DNA from: Segetibacter sp. 3557_3
Lineage (GTDB): Bacteria > Bacteroidota > Bacteroidia > Chitinophagales > Chitinophagaceae
Length of the DNA stretch: 64,000 nucleotides
Reading direction: 5' to 3'
Assembly: GCF_004354985.1 (NCBI RefSeq)
Contig: NZ_SMSK01000008.1
Span: 186,001 to 250,000, forward strand
Made by a program: the position numbers and the translations under genes. The notes under the pieces were generated by a model. That model saw only the letters and a list, made by a program, of their open reading frames with translations. It searched no databases and had not been told where the DNA came from. This document shows, piece after piece, positions 18,455 to 27,452 of the stretch (position 1 is the first letter of the stretch; each line of letters opens with the position of its first letter).

Positions 18455-19573
18455 ATGAAGAAAAAAGTTTTGATCACCGGCGGTGCCGGGTTTATTGGAT
18501 CGCATTTGGCAGATGAACTTTTAGAAAATGGTTACGAAGTACGGGTGCTCGACAATCTTAGTGAACAGGTTCATGGCAAAAACGTAACCAGGCCAGATTA
18601 TCTGAATGACGATGTTGAACTGGTGATTGGCGATGTAAGAGACCCTAAAAAGGTGAAAGAAGCTTTGAAAGGTATCGATGCTGTTTATCACTATGCTGCT
18701 ATGGTAGGCGTTGGCCAGAGCATGTATGAAATAAAGGAATATACCGACGTAAACAATATGGGAACAGCTGTTCTCCTCGAAGCACTCAGCAAAAATCCGG
18801 TTGAAAAATTGGTTGTTGCTTCAAGTATGAGTATTTACGGTGAAGGCTTATACAAAGATTCCAATGGTGTTATTAAAGCCGGAGTAGAACGTACGCTGGA
18901 GCAATTGAAAACCGGCGACTGGGAAATGTATGATGCAAACGGCAACGTACTAACCCCTTATCCCACGCCTGAAACAAAAACACCCTCTCTCTCTTCCATA
19001 TATGCCCTTTCGAAATACGACCAGGAACGCATGAGCCTTATGATTGGCAAAGCTTACGGGATACCGACTGTAGCCCTGCGCTTTTTTAATGTTTATGGTA
19101 CCCGGCAGTCGTTATCTAATCCATATACCGGGGTATTAGCTATTTTCGCCTCCCGCTTACTAAATAATAACCCGGTTCTAATTTTCGAAGACGGAAATCA
19201 AAAGCGCGATTTCGTTAGCGTATTGGATATTGCCCGGGCTTCAAGGCTGGCACTGGAGACTCCTGAAGCGGCTTATGATGTGTTCAATATAGGAAGCGGC
19301 AATGCTTACACGATCAATGAAATAGCAGGAAAGATGGCAGAAATTCTTGGAAAAGAAGACATTCTCCCAGATATCTGTGGCAAGTACCGGGTAGGTGATA
19401 TCAGGCATTGCTCATCCGACATATCAAAGGCAAAGCAGATCCTGGGCTATGAACCGAGAGTTACATTAGAGCAGGGATTGATTGAACTTGCAGAGTGGCT
19501 CGAAGGGCAAACTGCAGAAGATAAGGTCAGCGAGATGCGAAATGAATTGGCGGTAAGAGGACTTACAGTTTAA
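18455..19573 (+). CDS. NAD-dependent sugar-nucleotide epimerase/dehydratase
   Basis: This 372-residue extended SDR has TGGAGFIG at residues 8-15 for NAD binding, DNLSE after the second strand, and YALSK with Tyr183 and Lys187 as the catalytic pair. RFFNVYGTRQ and a substrate-binding C-terminal half follow. It resembles UDP-glucose 4-epimerase-like enzymes that interconvert nucleotide sugars. I use ATG 18455; the TTG directly before it extends the frame by one codon only. The fusion gene follows 22 bases later on the same strand, so the two are likely co-transcribed. The product sugar cannot be told. Confidence 0.85.
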   Translation: MKKKVLITGGAGFIGSHLADELLENGYEVRVLDNLSEQVHGKNVTRPDYLNDDVELVIGDVRDPKKVKEALKGIDAVYHYAAMVGVGQSMYEIKEYTDVNNMGTAVLLEALSKNPVEKLVVASSMSIYGEGLYKDSNGVIKAGVERTLEQLKTGDWEMYDANGNVLTPYPTPETKTPSLSSIYALSKYDQERMSLMIGKAYGIPTVALRFFNVYGTRQSLSNPYTGVLAIFASRLLNNNPVLIFEDGNQKRDFVSVLDIARASRLALETPEAAYDVFNIGSGNAYTINEIAGKMAEILGKEDILPDICGKYRVGDIRHCSSDISKAKQILGYEPRVTLEQGLIELAEWLEGQTAEDKVSEMRNELAVRGLTV

Positions 19574-19595
19574 GAAACGAAATCGAATAAATACA

Positions 19596-21647
19596 ATGGT
19601 GGCAAATCAATCCTTTAATGACCGTAAAATGGAGGACAAAAAAGAGCTAGTTGGTTTAGTGCAGTGGTTCCAGGTGGGCGAATACGAGGCGGTAGAAAAA
19701 GCAATCAGCGATTTTAAAAGATTAGGGTTAACAGCAATACGAACCAATTTTTCATGGGCCGACTGGCGTTCGGAAGGGGGGAAAACCTGGTATGACTGGT
19801 TGTTCCCAACATTAGCAAAAGACTTTCAGATATTACCTTGCCTGTTTTATACTACGCCTTTTACCGGAACCAAACCTAACATCCCTGCCGAGCCACAGAC
19901 GCCAAAAGACTATGCTGAATTTATCGATTCGATGCTGGAAAAATATGGTGATCATTTTGAATACTTAGAACTATGGTACGGTCAAAACAAAAAAGGTCCT
20001 CATAATTATACTGCCGATGAAAAGTTCAATGCCTTTTGCGAGATAGCTGGAAATGCGGCGGCACGGATCAGGAATAATGGAAAAAAGACTGTTCTGGGTG
20101 GGATTTGTGCAGAAAACTTTGGTTGGCTTCCGGGCTTATTTAGTAAGAAGCTCATGCAGTATATCGATGTTTTGGGATTCCAGTTTCTTGCAGACGACCT
20201 GGAAAACCGGGGCGAAAACATCAACACCGTAGTTAGCCGGCTTCGCGAGATGCTGGAACTTTACAATTCACCTGCGCAAATATGGATTACTGAGGCGGGC
20301 TGCTCAACCTGGCAGAAGACAGGTTCAGTTCAGGTCCGCGAATTTATTGCAGCACTGCATGCACCATGCGACAGGTTATACTGGTACGCGCTAAACGACG
20401 TTTCGCCCGCGCTGTTTGGGGGTGACGTATCAAAGAGTGAATATTATTTTGGCATGAAGGACAGCAGCGGATCTCCGAAACTGCTATATACATTATTGGC
20501 TTCAAAAGGGCTTGATTTGATAGATGAATATGGATGGATAACGGAAGACGTCATCGGCCGATCCTCACGTAATAACAACGATCAATACACATTAATAACC
20601 GGCGGCTCTGGCTTTGTTGGGGTTAACCTTGCAGATCGTTTGCTTAGTGAGGGAAAAAAGGTGATGGTTTTCGATAACCTGTCCCGTTCAGGAGTTGAGA
20701 ACAACCTGTTTTGGCTTAAAGACAAGTATAAGCAGAACCTGCAAATCATGATTGCAGACATCCGGGATAAGGCAGCCGTAAATGCAGCAGTAGCTAATGC
20801 CGACCAGGTGTTCCATTTTGCTGCACAGGTCGCAGTTACTTCCAGCCTCGAAAATCCCTTTTACGATTTTGAAGTGAACGCCCAGGGCACCCTCAACCTA
20901 CTTGAAGCGATACGCAACACAACCCATCAACCTCCTGTTGTTTTTACCTCAACCAATAAAGTTTATGGTGGGCTGGATGATCTTGGTATCGTAATGAACG
21001 GCACCCGTTATTACCCGGAGAATACCTTATACCGTCAGAACGGAATTAGCGAAAACAGGAACCTTGAATTTCACAGTCCTTATGGCTGTACAAAGGGTGT
21101 TGCTGACCAATATATGTTAGACTATGCCCGGACCTTTGGTTTAAAAACGGTGGTGTTCCGGATGAGTTGTATCTACGGTCCTCACCAGTTTGGAACGGAG
21201 GACCAGGGTTGGGTTGCCCATTTCCTGATTCAGGCTATGAAGAACAAGCCTATAACCTTGTATGGAGACGGAAAGCAGGTTCGCGACGTTCTATTTGTTG
21301 AAGACCTGGTAAATGCCTTCATCCTTGCTATGGATAACATTGACGTTGTTTCAGGCCAGGCGTTCAACATGGGTGGTGGTGTAAACAATACCGTTAGTCT
21401 GCTCGAGTTGTGTGACCTGATTGGAGACATCGCCGGTAAAAAGCCCGAAGTCAGGTTCGACGACTGGCGCCCGAGCGATCAAAAATATTATGTTTCTGAT
21501 TTTACCAAGTTCAACGGCGTAACCGGTTGGGCACCAAACATCGACAGCAATGAAGGTGTTCAGCGCCTATACCACTGGCTGATAGAAAATGCGGGTATTC
21601 CGGTAGTGAATAAAACCAGGAAACAAAAAATCATAACCCCGGCTTAG
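19596..21647 (+). CDS. Fusion of a degenerate glycosidase-like barrel and a CDP-paratose-epimerase-like SDR
   Basis: The protein has 683 residues in two parts. Residues about 20-315 form a clan GH-A-like barrel beginning GLVQWFQVGEYEAV. At the acid/base site it reads WYGQ (residues 127-130) where active relatives have WNEP, so the glutamate is replaced by Gly129. The nucleophile-position Glu233 in WITEAG remains. Residues about 330-675 form an extended SDR with ITGGSGFVG, YGCTK (Tyr496, Lys500) and QFGTEDQGWVAHF, the last typical of CDP-paratose 2-epimerase-like enzymes. The barrel may bind the glycan substrate without cleaving it. The barrel's homologue at 36571-37458 is circularly permuted relative to it. 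Confidence 0.8.
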   Translation: MVANQSFNDRKMEDKKELVGLVQWFQVGEYEAVEKAISDFKRLGLTAIRTNFSWADWRSEGGKTWYDWLFPTLAKDFQILPCLFYTTPFTGTKPNIPAEPQTPKDYAEFIDSMLEKYGDHFEYLELWYGQNKKGPHNYTADEKFNAFCEIAGNAAARIRNNGKKTVLGGICAENFGWLPGLFSKKLMQYIDVLGFQFLADDLENRGENINTVVSRLREMLELYNSPAQIWITEAGCSTWQKTGSVQVREFIAALHAPCDRLYWYALNDVSPALFGGDVSKSEYYFGMKDSSGSPKLLYTLLASKGLDLIDEYGWITEDVIGRSSRNNNDQYTLITGGSGFVGVNLADRLLSEGKKVMVFDNLSRSGVENNLFWLKDKYKQNLQIMIADIRDKAAVNAAVANADQVFHFAAQVAVTSSLENPFYDFEVNAQGTLNLLEAIRNTTHQPPVVFTSTNKVYGGLDDLGIVMNGTRYYPENTLYRQNGISENRNLEFHSPYGCTKGVADQYMLDYARTFGLKTVVFRMSCIYGPHQFGTEDQGWVAHFLIQAMKNKPITLYGDGKQVRDVLFVEDLVNAFILAMDNIDVVSGQAFNMGGGVNNTVSLLELCDLIGDIAGKKPEVRFDDWRPSDQKYYVSDFTKFNGVTGWAPNIDSNEGVQRLYHWLIENAGIPVVNKTRKQKIITPA

Positions 21648-21673
21648 GTTCTTAATTCCGAACGCTAGTTAAT

Positions 21674-21706
21674 GCCAGGCTGTTGAATATAACATTCAGT
21701 CCTGGC
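21674..21706 (+). terminator. Hairpin after the fusion gene
   Basis: GCCAGG (21674-21679) pairs with CCTGGC (21701-21706). The inner bases CTGTTGAAT and ATTCAG extend the stem. No T-run follows, so it may be an attenuating or mRNA-stabilising hairpin instead of a true terminator. The next gene starts at 21867. Confidence 0.35.
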
Positions 21707-21866
21707 CGCTATTTCACGGCAGCAATCCAGTGACGGCGTTCTTTTATCCTGTTAGCAACCCTAAGTAGCTGCTACTTTCCATTTTAAATCAATGATCGCT
21801 AAAAATTGAAGAAGCAACAGTCATGTTAGCCTATCCAAGACCAACGATAAAATAAGTGTAACCTCA

Positions 21867-22820
21867 ATGATCGCAGCTGTACTGGAAAAACCAAAAACAT
21901 TTATCATAAAAGAAACGGCCATTCCCAACATCAGTAATGATGAAATAAAGATACGTGTTGAGGGATGTGGGATTTGTGCTTCCAGCATACCTGTTTGGGA
22001 AGGCAGAGAATGGTTTAACTATCCAATGGAAGGAGGCTCCCCCGGACATGAAGGATGGGGTATTGTTGAAGAAGCGGGTACCGAAATTACAAAGGTGAAA
22101 AAAGGCGATCGCGTAGCGTTTTTGTCCTTTCATGCATACGCAGAATACGATGTTGCAAAAGAGTCTTCATTTGTCAAACTCCCGCCACAATTAGCCAACC
22201 AGCCCTTTCCCGGCGAACCCCTTGGTTGTGCCTTAAACATTTTCAACCGAAGCGATATATCAAAAGACGATGTAGTTGCAATCATTGGGATAGGCTTCCT
22301 GGGAGCACTTCTTTGCCAGTTGGCAAAAGAACGTGGTGCGAAAGTCATTGCCATTTCCCGAAGGAGTTATTCCCTTGGTTTTGCTGAAAAGTATGGTGCA
22401 GATGAGGTAATCCCGCTAACCAGCACCTGGGAGGTTGCAAACAAAGTAGCAGAACTGACCGGCAACGCTTTTTGCTCCAGGGTTATCGAAGCTACGGGCA
22501 AACAGGAGGCTATAGATATCGCTACCGAAATTGTTGCTGAAGGTGGTAAAATGATAATCGCTGGTTACCACCAGGACGGACTCAGGCAGGTGAACCTTCA
22601 AAAATGGAACTGGAAAGGCATTGACGTAATTAACGCACATGAACGCGACCCCAGAAAATACCTTTCAGGAATGCAGGACGCTGTAGAAGCTGTTGTAAAC
22701 GGTCAGATGGATCCTGAACTTTTGTACACCGATATTCTTTCGATTGATGAACTGAACAAAGGATTTGAAATGACGCGTAGCCGGCCCGATGGTTTCATGA
22801 AGGCATTAATCAAATTTTAA
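21867..22820 (+). CDS. Medium-chain (zinc-type) dehydrogenase
   Basis: This 317-residue MDR-superfamily protein has an N-terminal GroES-like half with GCGICASS (the catalytic-zinc cysteine region) and SPGHEGWGIV (the GHE motif). A Rossmann half carries VVAIIGIGFLGALLCQLA. It lacks the long four-cysteine structural-zinc lobe. It should oxidise an alcohol or reduce a ketone on a polyol or sugar using NAD(P). The Gfo/Idh/MocA oxidoreductase gene follows 10 bases downstream, and the pair may act successively on one sugar or cyclitol. Inositol is a candidate because inositol-3-phosphate synthase is encoded at 29576-30898, but this is inference. Confidence 0.8.
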   Translation: MIAAVLEKPKTFIIKETAIPNISNDEIKIRVEGCGICASSIPVWEGREWFNYPMEGGSPGHEGWGIVEEAGTEITKVKKGDRVAFLSFHAYAEYDVAKESSFVKLPPQLANQPFPGEPLGCALNIFNRSDISKDDVVAIIGIGFLGALLCQLAKERGAKVIAISRRSYSLGFAEKYGADEVIPLTSTWEVANKVAELTGNAFCSRVIEATGKQEAIDIATEIVAEGGKMIIAGYHQDGLRQVNLQKWNWKGIDVINAHERDPRKYLSGMQDAVEAVVNGQMDPELLYTDILSIDELNKGFEMTRSRPDGFMKALIKF

Positions 22821-22830
22821 AATTGTAGTA

Positions 22831-23835
22831 TTGGAAACAGTGGTAACAAAACCAAAACTGGGATTTGCCGGTGTAGGTTGGATCGGAAGAAGCAGGTTGA
22901 AAGCTGTTGTAGAAAGTGATCTTGCAAGCATAAGCCGCTTAAACGATCCTTCGGAAACCTGTTTAGACGAAGCCCTCAAAATCGCTCCCGGGAGTGTTAC
23001 CGGATCCGAGTTCGAAGAGCTTGTGTCCGACGCAAACCTTGATGCAGTTGTAATTGCTACTCCAAGTGCCCTTCATATGCAACAAGCCGTAGCGGCTTTC
23101 GAAAGTGGCAAAGCCGTATTTTGTCAAAAGCCACTCGGGCGGAACCTGGAAGAAGTAAAGGCGGTTGTTGATGCAGCAAGAAAAAGCAACCGGTTATTGG
23201 GTGCCGACTTTTCTTACCGGTATACTACTGCTTTTCAAAAGATCCATACGGTTATTAAGTCTGGTGAGCTGGGTAAAATATTTGCTGTCGACTTAAAATT
23301 TCATAATGCTTATGGGCCCGACAAGCCATGGTTCTACGACCTTTCACTTTCGGGTGGCGGTTGTGTTCTCGATCTTGGTATTCACCTGATTGATCTAATG
23401 CTTTTTGCCCTTGACTTCCCGGAAGTAAAAACGGTTTCGCGCAGCCTGCTGGCAAAAGGGGTTTCCGTTAAAGGCAGAAACGAGGTTGAAGATTATGCAA
23501 ACGTTTTCATGGAGTTGGACAACGACGCAACAGCACAACTTGCCTGCTCCTGGAACTTGTCGGCAGGCTGTGAAGCGGTTATAGAAGCTTCTTTTTTTGG
23601 AACAAACGGTGGTGTTTCCATCAAAAATGTATCCGGTTCTTTTTACGATTTTGAAGCAAGCCGTTACTACGGCACTAACACTGAAGTGCTTGCAGGACCC
23701 CCTGACGACTGGGGTGGAAGAGCATTGGTTGACTTCATCCAACGGCTATCGCGCACCAACGAATACAACAGGGAAGCCGACGAATACCTAAAATCGGCAG
23801 CCGTTCTCGACAAAATTTATGGCCGGATCAGTTGA
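22831..23835 (+). CDS. Gfo/Idh/MocA-family oxidoreductase
   Basis: This protein of about 334 residues has an N-terminal Rossmann fold (GFAGVGWIGRS), a QKPLGR segment at the place of the usual EKP motif, and a C-terminal substrate domain with GGGCVLDLGIHLIDL, the conserved Gly-rich/Asp/His stretch that includes the catalytic histidine region. The family covers NAD(P)-dependent sugar, aminosugar and inositol dehydrogenases. The frame has no ATG at its beginning: TTG 22831 or GTG 22840 must serve. It ends 17 bases inside the next gene, indicating translational coupling with the GT4 glycosyltransferase. Confidence 0.8.
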   Translation: METVVTKPKLGFAGVGWIGRSRLKAVVESDLASISRLNDPSETCLDEALKIAPGSVTGSEFEELVSDANLDAVVIATPSALHMQQAVAAFESGKAVFCQKPLGRNLEEVKAVVDAARKSNRLLGADFSYRYTTAFQKIHTVIKSGELGKIFAVDLKFHNAYGPDKPWFYDLSLSGGGCVLDLGIHLIDLMLFALDFPEVKTVSRSLLAKGVSVKGRNEVEDYANVFMELDNDATAQLACSWNLSAGCEAVIEASFFGTNGGVSIKNVSGSFYDFEASRYYGTNTEVLAGPPDDWGGRALVDFIQRLSRTNEYNREADEYLKSAAVLDKIYGRIS

Positions 23836-24940
23836 TCATAAACCATTGCGTATACTGATGACTGCCGATACTGTTGGTGGCGTGTGGACCTATGCAATTC
23901 AGTTATGCTCATCACTAAGCGATTCCAATGTGCACTTTCATCTGGTCACCACCGGAGCTCCCATGCAGGCTTCCCAAAAACTGGAAGCGGAGAGCCTGGC
24001 AAATGTTACTGTTTACGACGCTGGCTTTCAACTTGAGTGGATGGAGGAACCTTGGGAGAGCATTGCAGAAGGTGGTAAGTGGTTGTTGCAATTGGAGAAG
24101 GATTTGCAACCTGACCTCATTCATTTGAACTGTTATGCTTATGGTGCGCTTGCATGGCAGGCGCCGGTAATTGTGGTAGCGCATTCGGATGTCTACTCAT
24201 GGTGGCATTCGGTAAATAATAGCGCCCCGCCCGCATCATGGGATAAATATTATCAAAATGTAAGGTCAGGTCTCATGGGTGCAAACTACCTGGTTGCTCC
24301 GTCGGCAACCATGATGAAGTATATCCGCGAGTTATACGGTATCAATAAGCCCGGTCAGGTAGTTTACAACGGAACAAGCGCAGAAAGCTTTTTTCCGGAT
24401 GCCGATAAAGAGCGTCATATTTTTAGCATGGGGCGGTTATGGGACCAGGCAAAAAATATACAGTTGTTGGTAGCTGCTGCACCAGCGATTGATTACCCCA
24501 TAAAGCTGGCCGGAGATGCAAGTTTCGCCGGCAACCATGGTGCAAGTTCGGGCACAAACATTACCTACATGGGCCGGTTGTCATCAGCGGTAATTGCAAA
24601 ACAACTTATAGCGGCTGCGGTGTATGTACTGCCAGCTAAATACGAACCCTTTGGCTTATCCATACTTGAAGCAGCCTTAAGTGGTTGTGCGTTGATATTA
24701 GGTGACATCAGTTCGCTAAGAGAAATCTGGAACGACTCGGCATTCTTCGTTGATACAAGCGATGCGGGCGGTCTTGCCGACACAGTGAATTATCTTATGG
24801 TGGATGAAGCCGTTCGTATCGAGTATGTCCAGCGCTCCAGGCGCCAGGCAAAACAGTATACCGCATCGGTTATGGGTGGCAAGTATTTCAACCTATATCA
24901 ACAATTGGTAAGTAGGCCAGCTGCGGCAATGGCTTACTAA
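23819..24940 (+). CDS. GT4-family glycosyltransferase
   Basis: This 373-residue GT-B fold protein has an N-terminal acceptor half starting LRILMTADTVGGVWTYA, with the loop glycines of GT4 enzymes. The C-terminal donor half has FSMGRLWDQAKN and KYEPFGLSILEAALSG, the E-x7-E nucleotide-sugar-binding region. It would transfer a sugar from a nucleotide donor at the cytoplasmic face. It starts 17 bases before the stop of the preceding oxidoreductase gene. An intergenic stretch with a degenerate repeat separates it from the CgeB-like genes. Confidence 0.85.
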   Translation: MAGSVDHKPLRILMTADTVGGVWTYAIQLCSSLSDSNVHFHLVTTGAPMQASQKLEAESLANVTVYDAGFQLEWMEEPWESIAEGGKWLLQLEKDLQPDLIHLNCYAYGALAWQAPVIVVAHSDVYSWWHSVNNSAPPASWDKYYQNVRSGLMGANYLVAPSATMMKYIRELYGINKPGQVVYNGTSAESFFPDADKERHIFSMGRLWDQAKNIQLLVAAAPAIDYPIKLAGDASFAGNHGASSGTNITYMGRLSSAVIAKQLIAAAVYVLPAKYEPFGLSILEAALSGCALILGDISSLREIWNDSAFFVDTSDAGGLADTVNYLMVDEAVRIEYVQRSRRQAKQYTASVMGGKYFNLYQQLVSRPAAAMAY

Positions 24941-25004
24941 GTTTCAAATGGAACGATATTCTTTATTGGACATAAGTGCACCATTGAGCCGAGTTTATAC
25001 AAGC

Positions 25005-25125
25005 TATGGCTTTTAGGTAAGGAAGTTTTGGTGGCGAGCTGAGGAATAAAATTGAACATCGTCACTCCCTTGTACGGTAATAATGCTATTCGGCAAGTAT
25101 CAGTAACAATTATACATTAAGGTTA
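25005..25125. repeat. Degenerate copy of the MITE-like family (copy E)
   Basis: TTAGGTAAGGAAGTTTTGGTGGCGAGCTG followed by ATCGTCACTCCCTTGTACGG parallels the interior of copy A (AAATCTTTGGTGACCAGCTG ... TATCACTCCCTTGTACCG). Neither inverted end is intact and the GC-rich insert is absent. It lies in the 309-bp gap between the GT4 gene and the first CgeB-like gene. Confidence 0.45.
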
Positions 25126-25249
25126 ATAACAGATGGCTAAAGTCGCTTTGCACTAACTTACCAGGAAACTCATTATCACAATTAAGAACAAGAATTAACT
25201 ATTTAGCTGATGGATTGCAGCCATCAATCACAAACCTGGGAACTAACTA

Positions 25250-26362
25250 ATGAACATCGTACTTTTTTATCATTCACTGCTGTCCGACTGGAACCATGGC
25301 AATGCGCATTTTCTTCGTGGAATTGCCACAGAATTAATTTCAAGAGGAAACCAGGTTACCATATACGAACCAAAAGGTGGCTGGAGTTTAGCTAATCTCA
25401 TTAAAGAAAAAGGTGAGCAAGCGATTGAAGAATTTTACCAATACTACCCACTCCTAAAATCGGTACAATATCATCCTGACCTAAACCTTGATACTGCTTT
25501 AGCCGATGCCGACTTGGTAATCGTACACGAATGGAGCGAACACGACTTGGTGAAAAAGATTGGCGAAAAACGAAAATCACTTCCGTTTAAACTACTCTTT
25601 CACGATACCCATCACCGGGCTGCTACAGAAATCGACAGTATGAAAGCTTATGACCTTTCAGCTTACGATGGGGTATTAGCCTATGGCCAGGTAATCAGTG
25701 ATATCTATCTGAGGGAAAACTGGACAAAAAGAGCCTGGACCTGGCATGAGGCTGCTGATACAAGAATATTCAAGCCAATGCCCGCGAATGGTTATGAAGG
25801 CGACCTTGTTTGGATAGGCAATTGGGGAGATGAGGAACGAACAAAAGAACTTTTTGAGTTCCTGATTGAGCCCGTAAAAGAGCTAAAATTAAAGGCCACC
25901 ATATACGGGGTTCGTTATCCGGAACATGCCTTGAAAGCTTTAGAAGAGGCAGGTATCACTTATGGGGGATGGTTACCCAATTACAAGGCTCCGGAAGTTT
26001 TTGCGCGCTATCGCTTTACCGCACACGTACCTCGCGGACCATACGTGCGATCGCTGCCAGGCATCCCAACCATCCGGCCGTTTGAAGCCCTTGCTTGTGG
26101 GATCCCATTGCTCTCTTCGCCCTGGAACGACTCGGAAAATCTTTTCACACCCGGTAAAGACTTTGTGTTTGCCCGGAATAAAGAAAAAATGAAAACCCTG
26201 ATGCAAAGGGTGCTAGAGGATGAAGGCTTTGTAAGCCAGCTCAAGCAAAATGGTCTCACAAGCATTCAGCAAAGGCATACCTGTTCGCACCGGGTAGATG
26301 AACTCTATAAGATCTGCGGCGAGCTTGGTGTAAACAACTTAACTCAACAAAACATTGCTTAA
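25250..26362 (+). CDS. CgeB-like glycosyltransferase 1 of 3
   Basis: This 370-residue protein has a GT-B-like layout. The N-terminal half starts MNIVLFYHSLLSDWNHGN. The C-terminal half contains YGGWLPNYKAPEVFARYRF and RPFEALACGIPLL, the donor-site motif of the Glyco_trans_1_2/CgeB group. It should use a nucleotide sugar in the cytoplasm. It is the most divergent of three tandem related genes and is followed by the next one after a single base. The donor and acceptor are unknown. Confidence 0.75.
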   Translation: MNIVLFYHSLLSDWNHGNAHFLRGIATELISRGNQVTIYEPKGGWSLANLIKEKGEQAIEEFYQYYPLLKSVQYHPDLNLDTALADADLVIVHEWSEHDLVKKIGEKRKSLPFKLLFHDTHHRAATEIDSMKAYDLSAYDGVLAYGQVISDIYLRENWTKRAWTWHEAADTRIFKPMPANGYEGDLVWIGNWGDEERTKELFEFLIEPVKELKLKATIYGVRYPEHALKALEEAGITYGGWLPNYKAPEVFARYRFTAHVPRGPYVRSLPGIPTIRPFEALACGIPLLSSPWNDSENLFTPGKDFVFARNKEKMKTLMQRVLEDEGFVSQLKQNGLTSIQQRHTCSHRVDELYKICGELGVNNLTQQNIA

Positions 26363-26363
26363 T

Positions 26364-27452
26364 ATGAAGTTTGCTTTTTTTGGCTCCAGCCTGGTTTCAG
26401 CTTACTGGAACGGCGCGGCTACGTACTATCGTGGTATCATCCGGGCCATGCAGGAAAGGGGTCATGAGATTACCTTTTATGAACCTGATGCATACGACCG
26501 GCAGAAGAACCGCGATATGGACGATCCAGAATGGGCCAGGATCAAAGTGTATGCAGCTACAGAGGCCGAGATGTATAAAGCCCTGGAAGATGCCAGGCAT
26601 GCAGACGTAATTATAAAAACAAGTGGAGTAGGCGTTTTTGATGAGTTGCTGGAAAAGGAAGTGCTGAAGTTTAAGCTGCAGAACAAGTATGTGATTTTTT
26701 GGGATGTTGATGCACCGGCAACCCTCGACCGGGTAAATGACGCATCGGGTGACTACTTTCAAGAGCTGATTCCACAATATGACCTGATCCTTACTTATGG
26801 AGGGGGCGACCCTGTTGTTAACGCCTACCGAAAACTCGGTGCAAAAAACTGCTTCCCGATTTACAATGCACTTGATCCTTCAACACATCACCCCGTTGTT
26901 CGCGAAGAACGATTTGATGCTGACCTTGCCTTTTTAGGTAACCGCCTGCCCGACCGTGAAAAACGGGTTGAAGACTTCTTTCTTACACCTGCTGCGCAAA
27001 TGCCTGAATGCCGTTTTATTTTAGGCGGCAATGGTTGGCACGATAAGCCAATGTCGGCAAACATCAACTATATCGGCCACGTATTTACAAGGGATCACAA
27101 CGCGTTGAACTGCTCGCCTAAAGCAGTGCTAAACATTAGCCGCGACAGCATGGCGAAATATGGGTTTTCGCCCGCAACCCGGGTATTTGAAGCCGCCGGT
27201 GCCGGCGCCTGCATTATCACCGATTATTGGATCGGTATAGAAACGTTTTTCGAACCCGGTAAAGAGATCCTGGTTGCACGCAGCGGGGACGAAGTAAAAG
27301 AAATACTCGCCGGTCTTTCAAAGGAACAGGCAGAAGCTATCGGGCAGGCCGCACTAAAGAAAGTCTTGGCTGAACATACGTATACCCATCGTGCAGCAGA
27401 ACTGGACCGCATATTAAGAAACCAATTTGTGTTAGCAACAGCCGTGGTATGA
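26364..27452 (+). CDS. CgeB-like glycosyltransferase 2 of 3
   Basis: I choose ATG 26364, one base after the preceding stop, giving 362 residues. A TTG three codons earlier is less likely. The start MKFAFFGSSLVSAYWNGAAT resembles the third gene's GLSVTSSWGNGHAT. The C-terminal TRVFEAAGAGACIITDYW and FEPGKEILVA mark the Glyco_trans_1_2/CgeB donor domain. It overlaps the next gene by four bases (ATGA), so the three genes form one operon. Genes 2 and 3 are more similar to each other than to gene 1. Confidence 0.75.
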   Translation: MKFAFFGSSLVSAYWNGAATYYRGIIRAMQERGHEITFYEPDAYDRQKNRDMDDPEWARIKVYAATEAEMYKALEDARHADVIIKTSGVGVFDELLEKEVLKFKLQNKYVIFWDVDAPATLDRVNDASGDYFQELIPQYDLILTYGGGDPVVNAYRKLGAKNCFPIYNALDPSTHHPVVREERFDADLAFLGNRLPDREKRVEDFFLTPAAQMPECRFILGGNGWHDKPMSANINYIGHVFTRDHNALNCSPKAVLNISRDSMAKYGFSPATRVFEAAGAGACIITDYWIGIETFFEPGKEILVARSGDEVKEILAGLSKEQAEAIGQAALKKVLAEHTYTHRAAELDRILRNQFVLATAVV

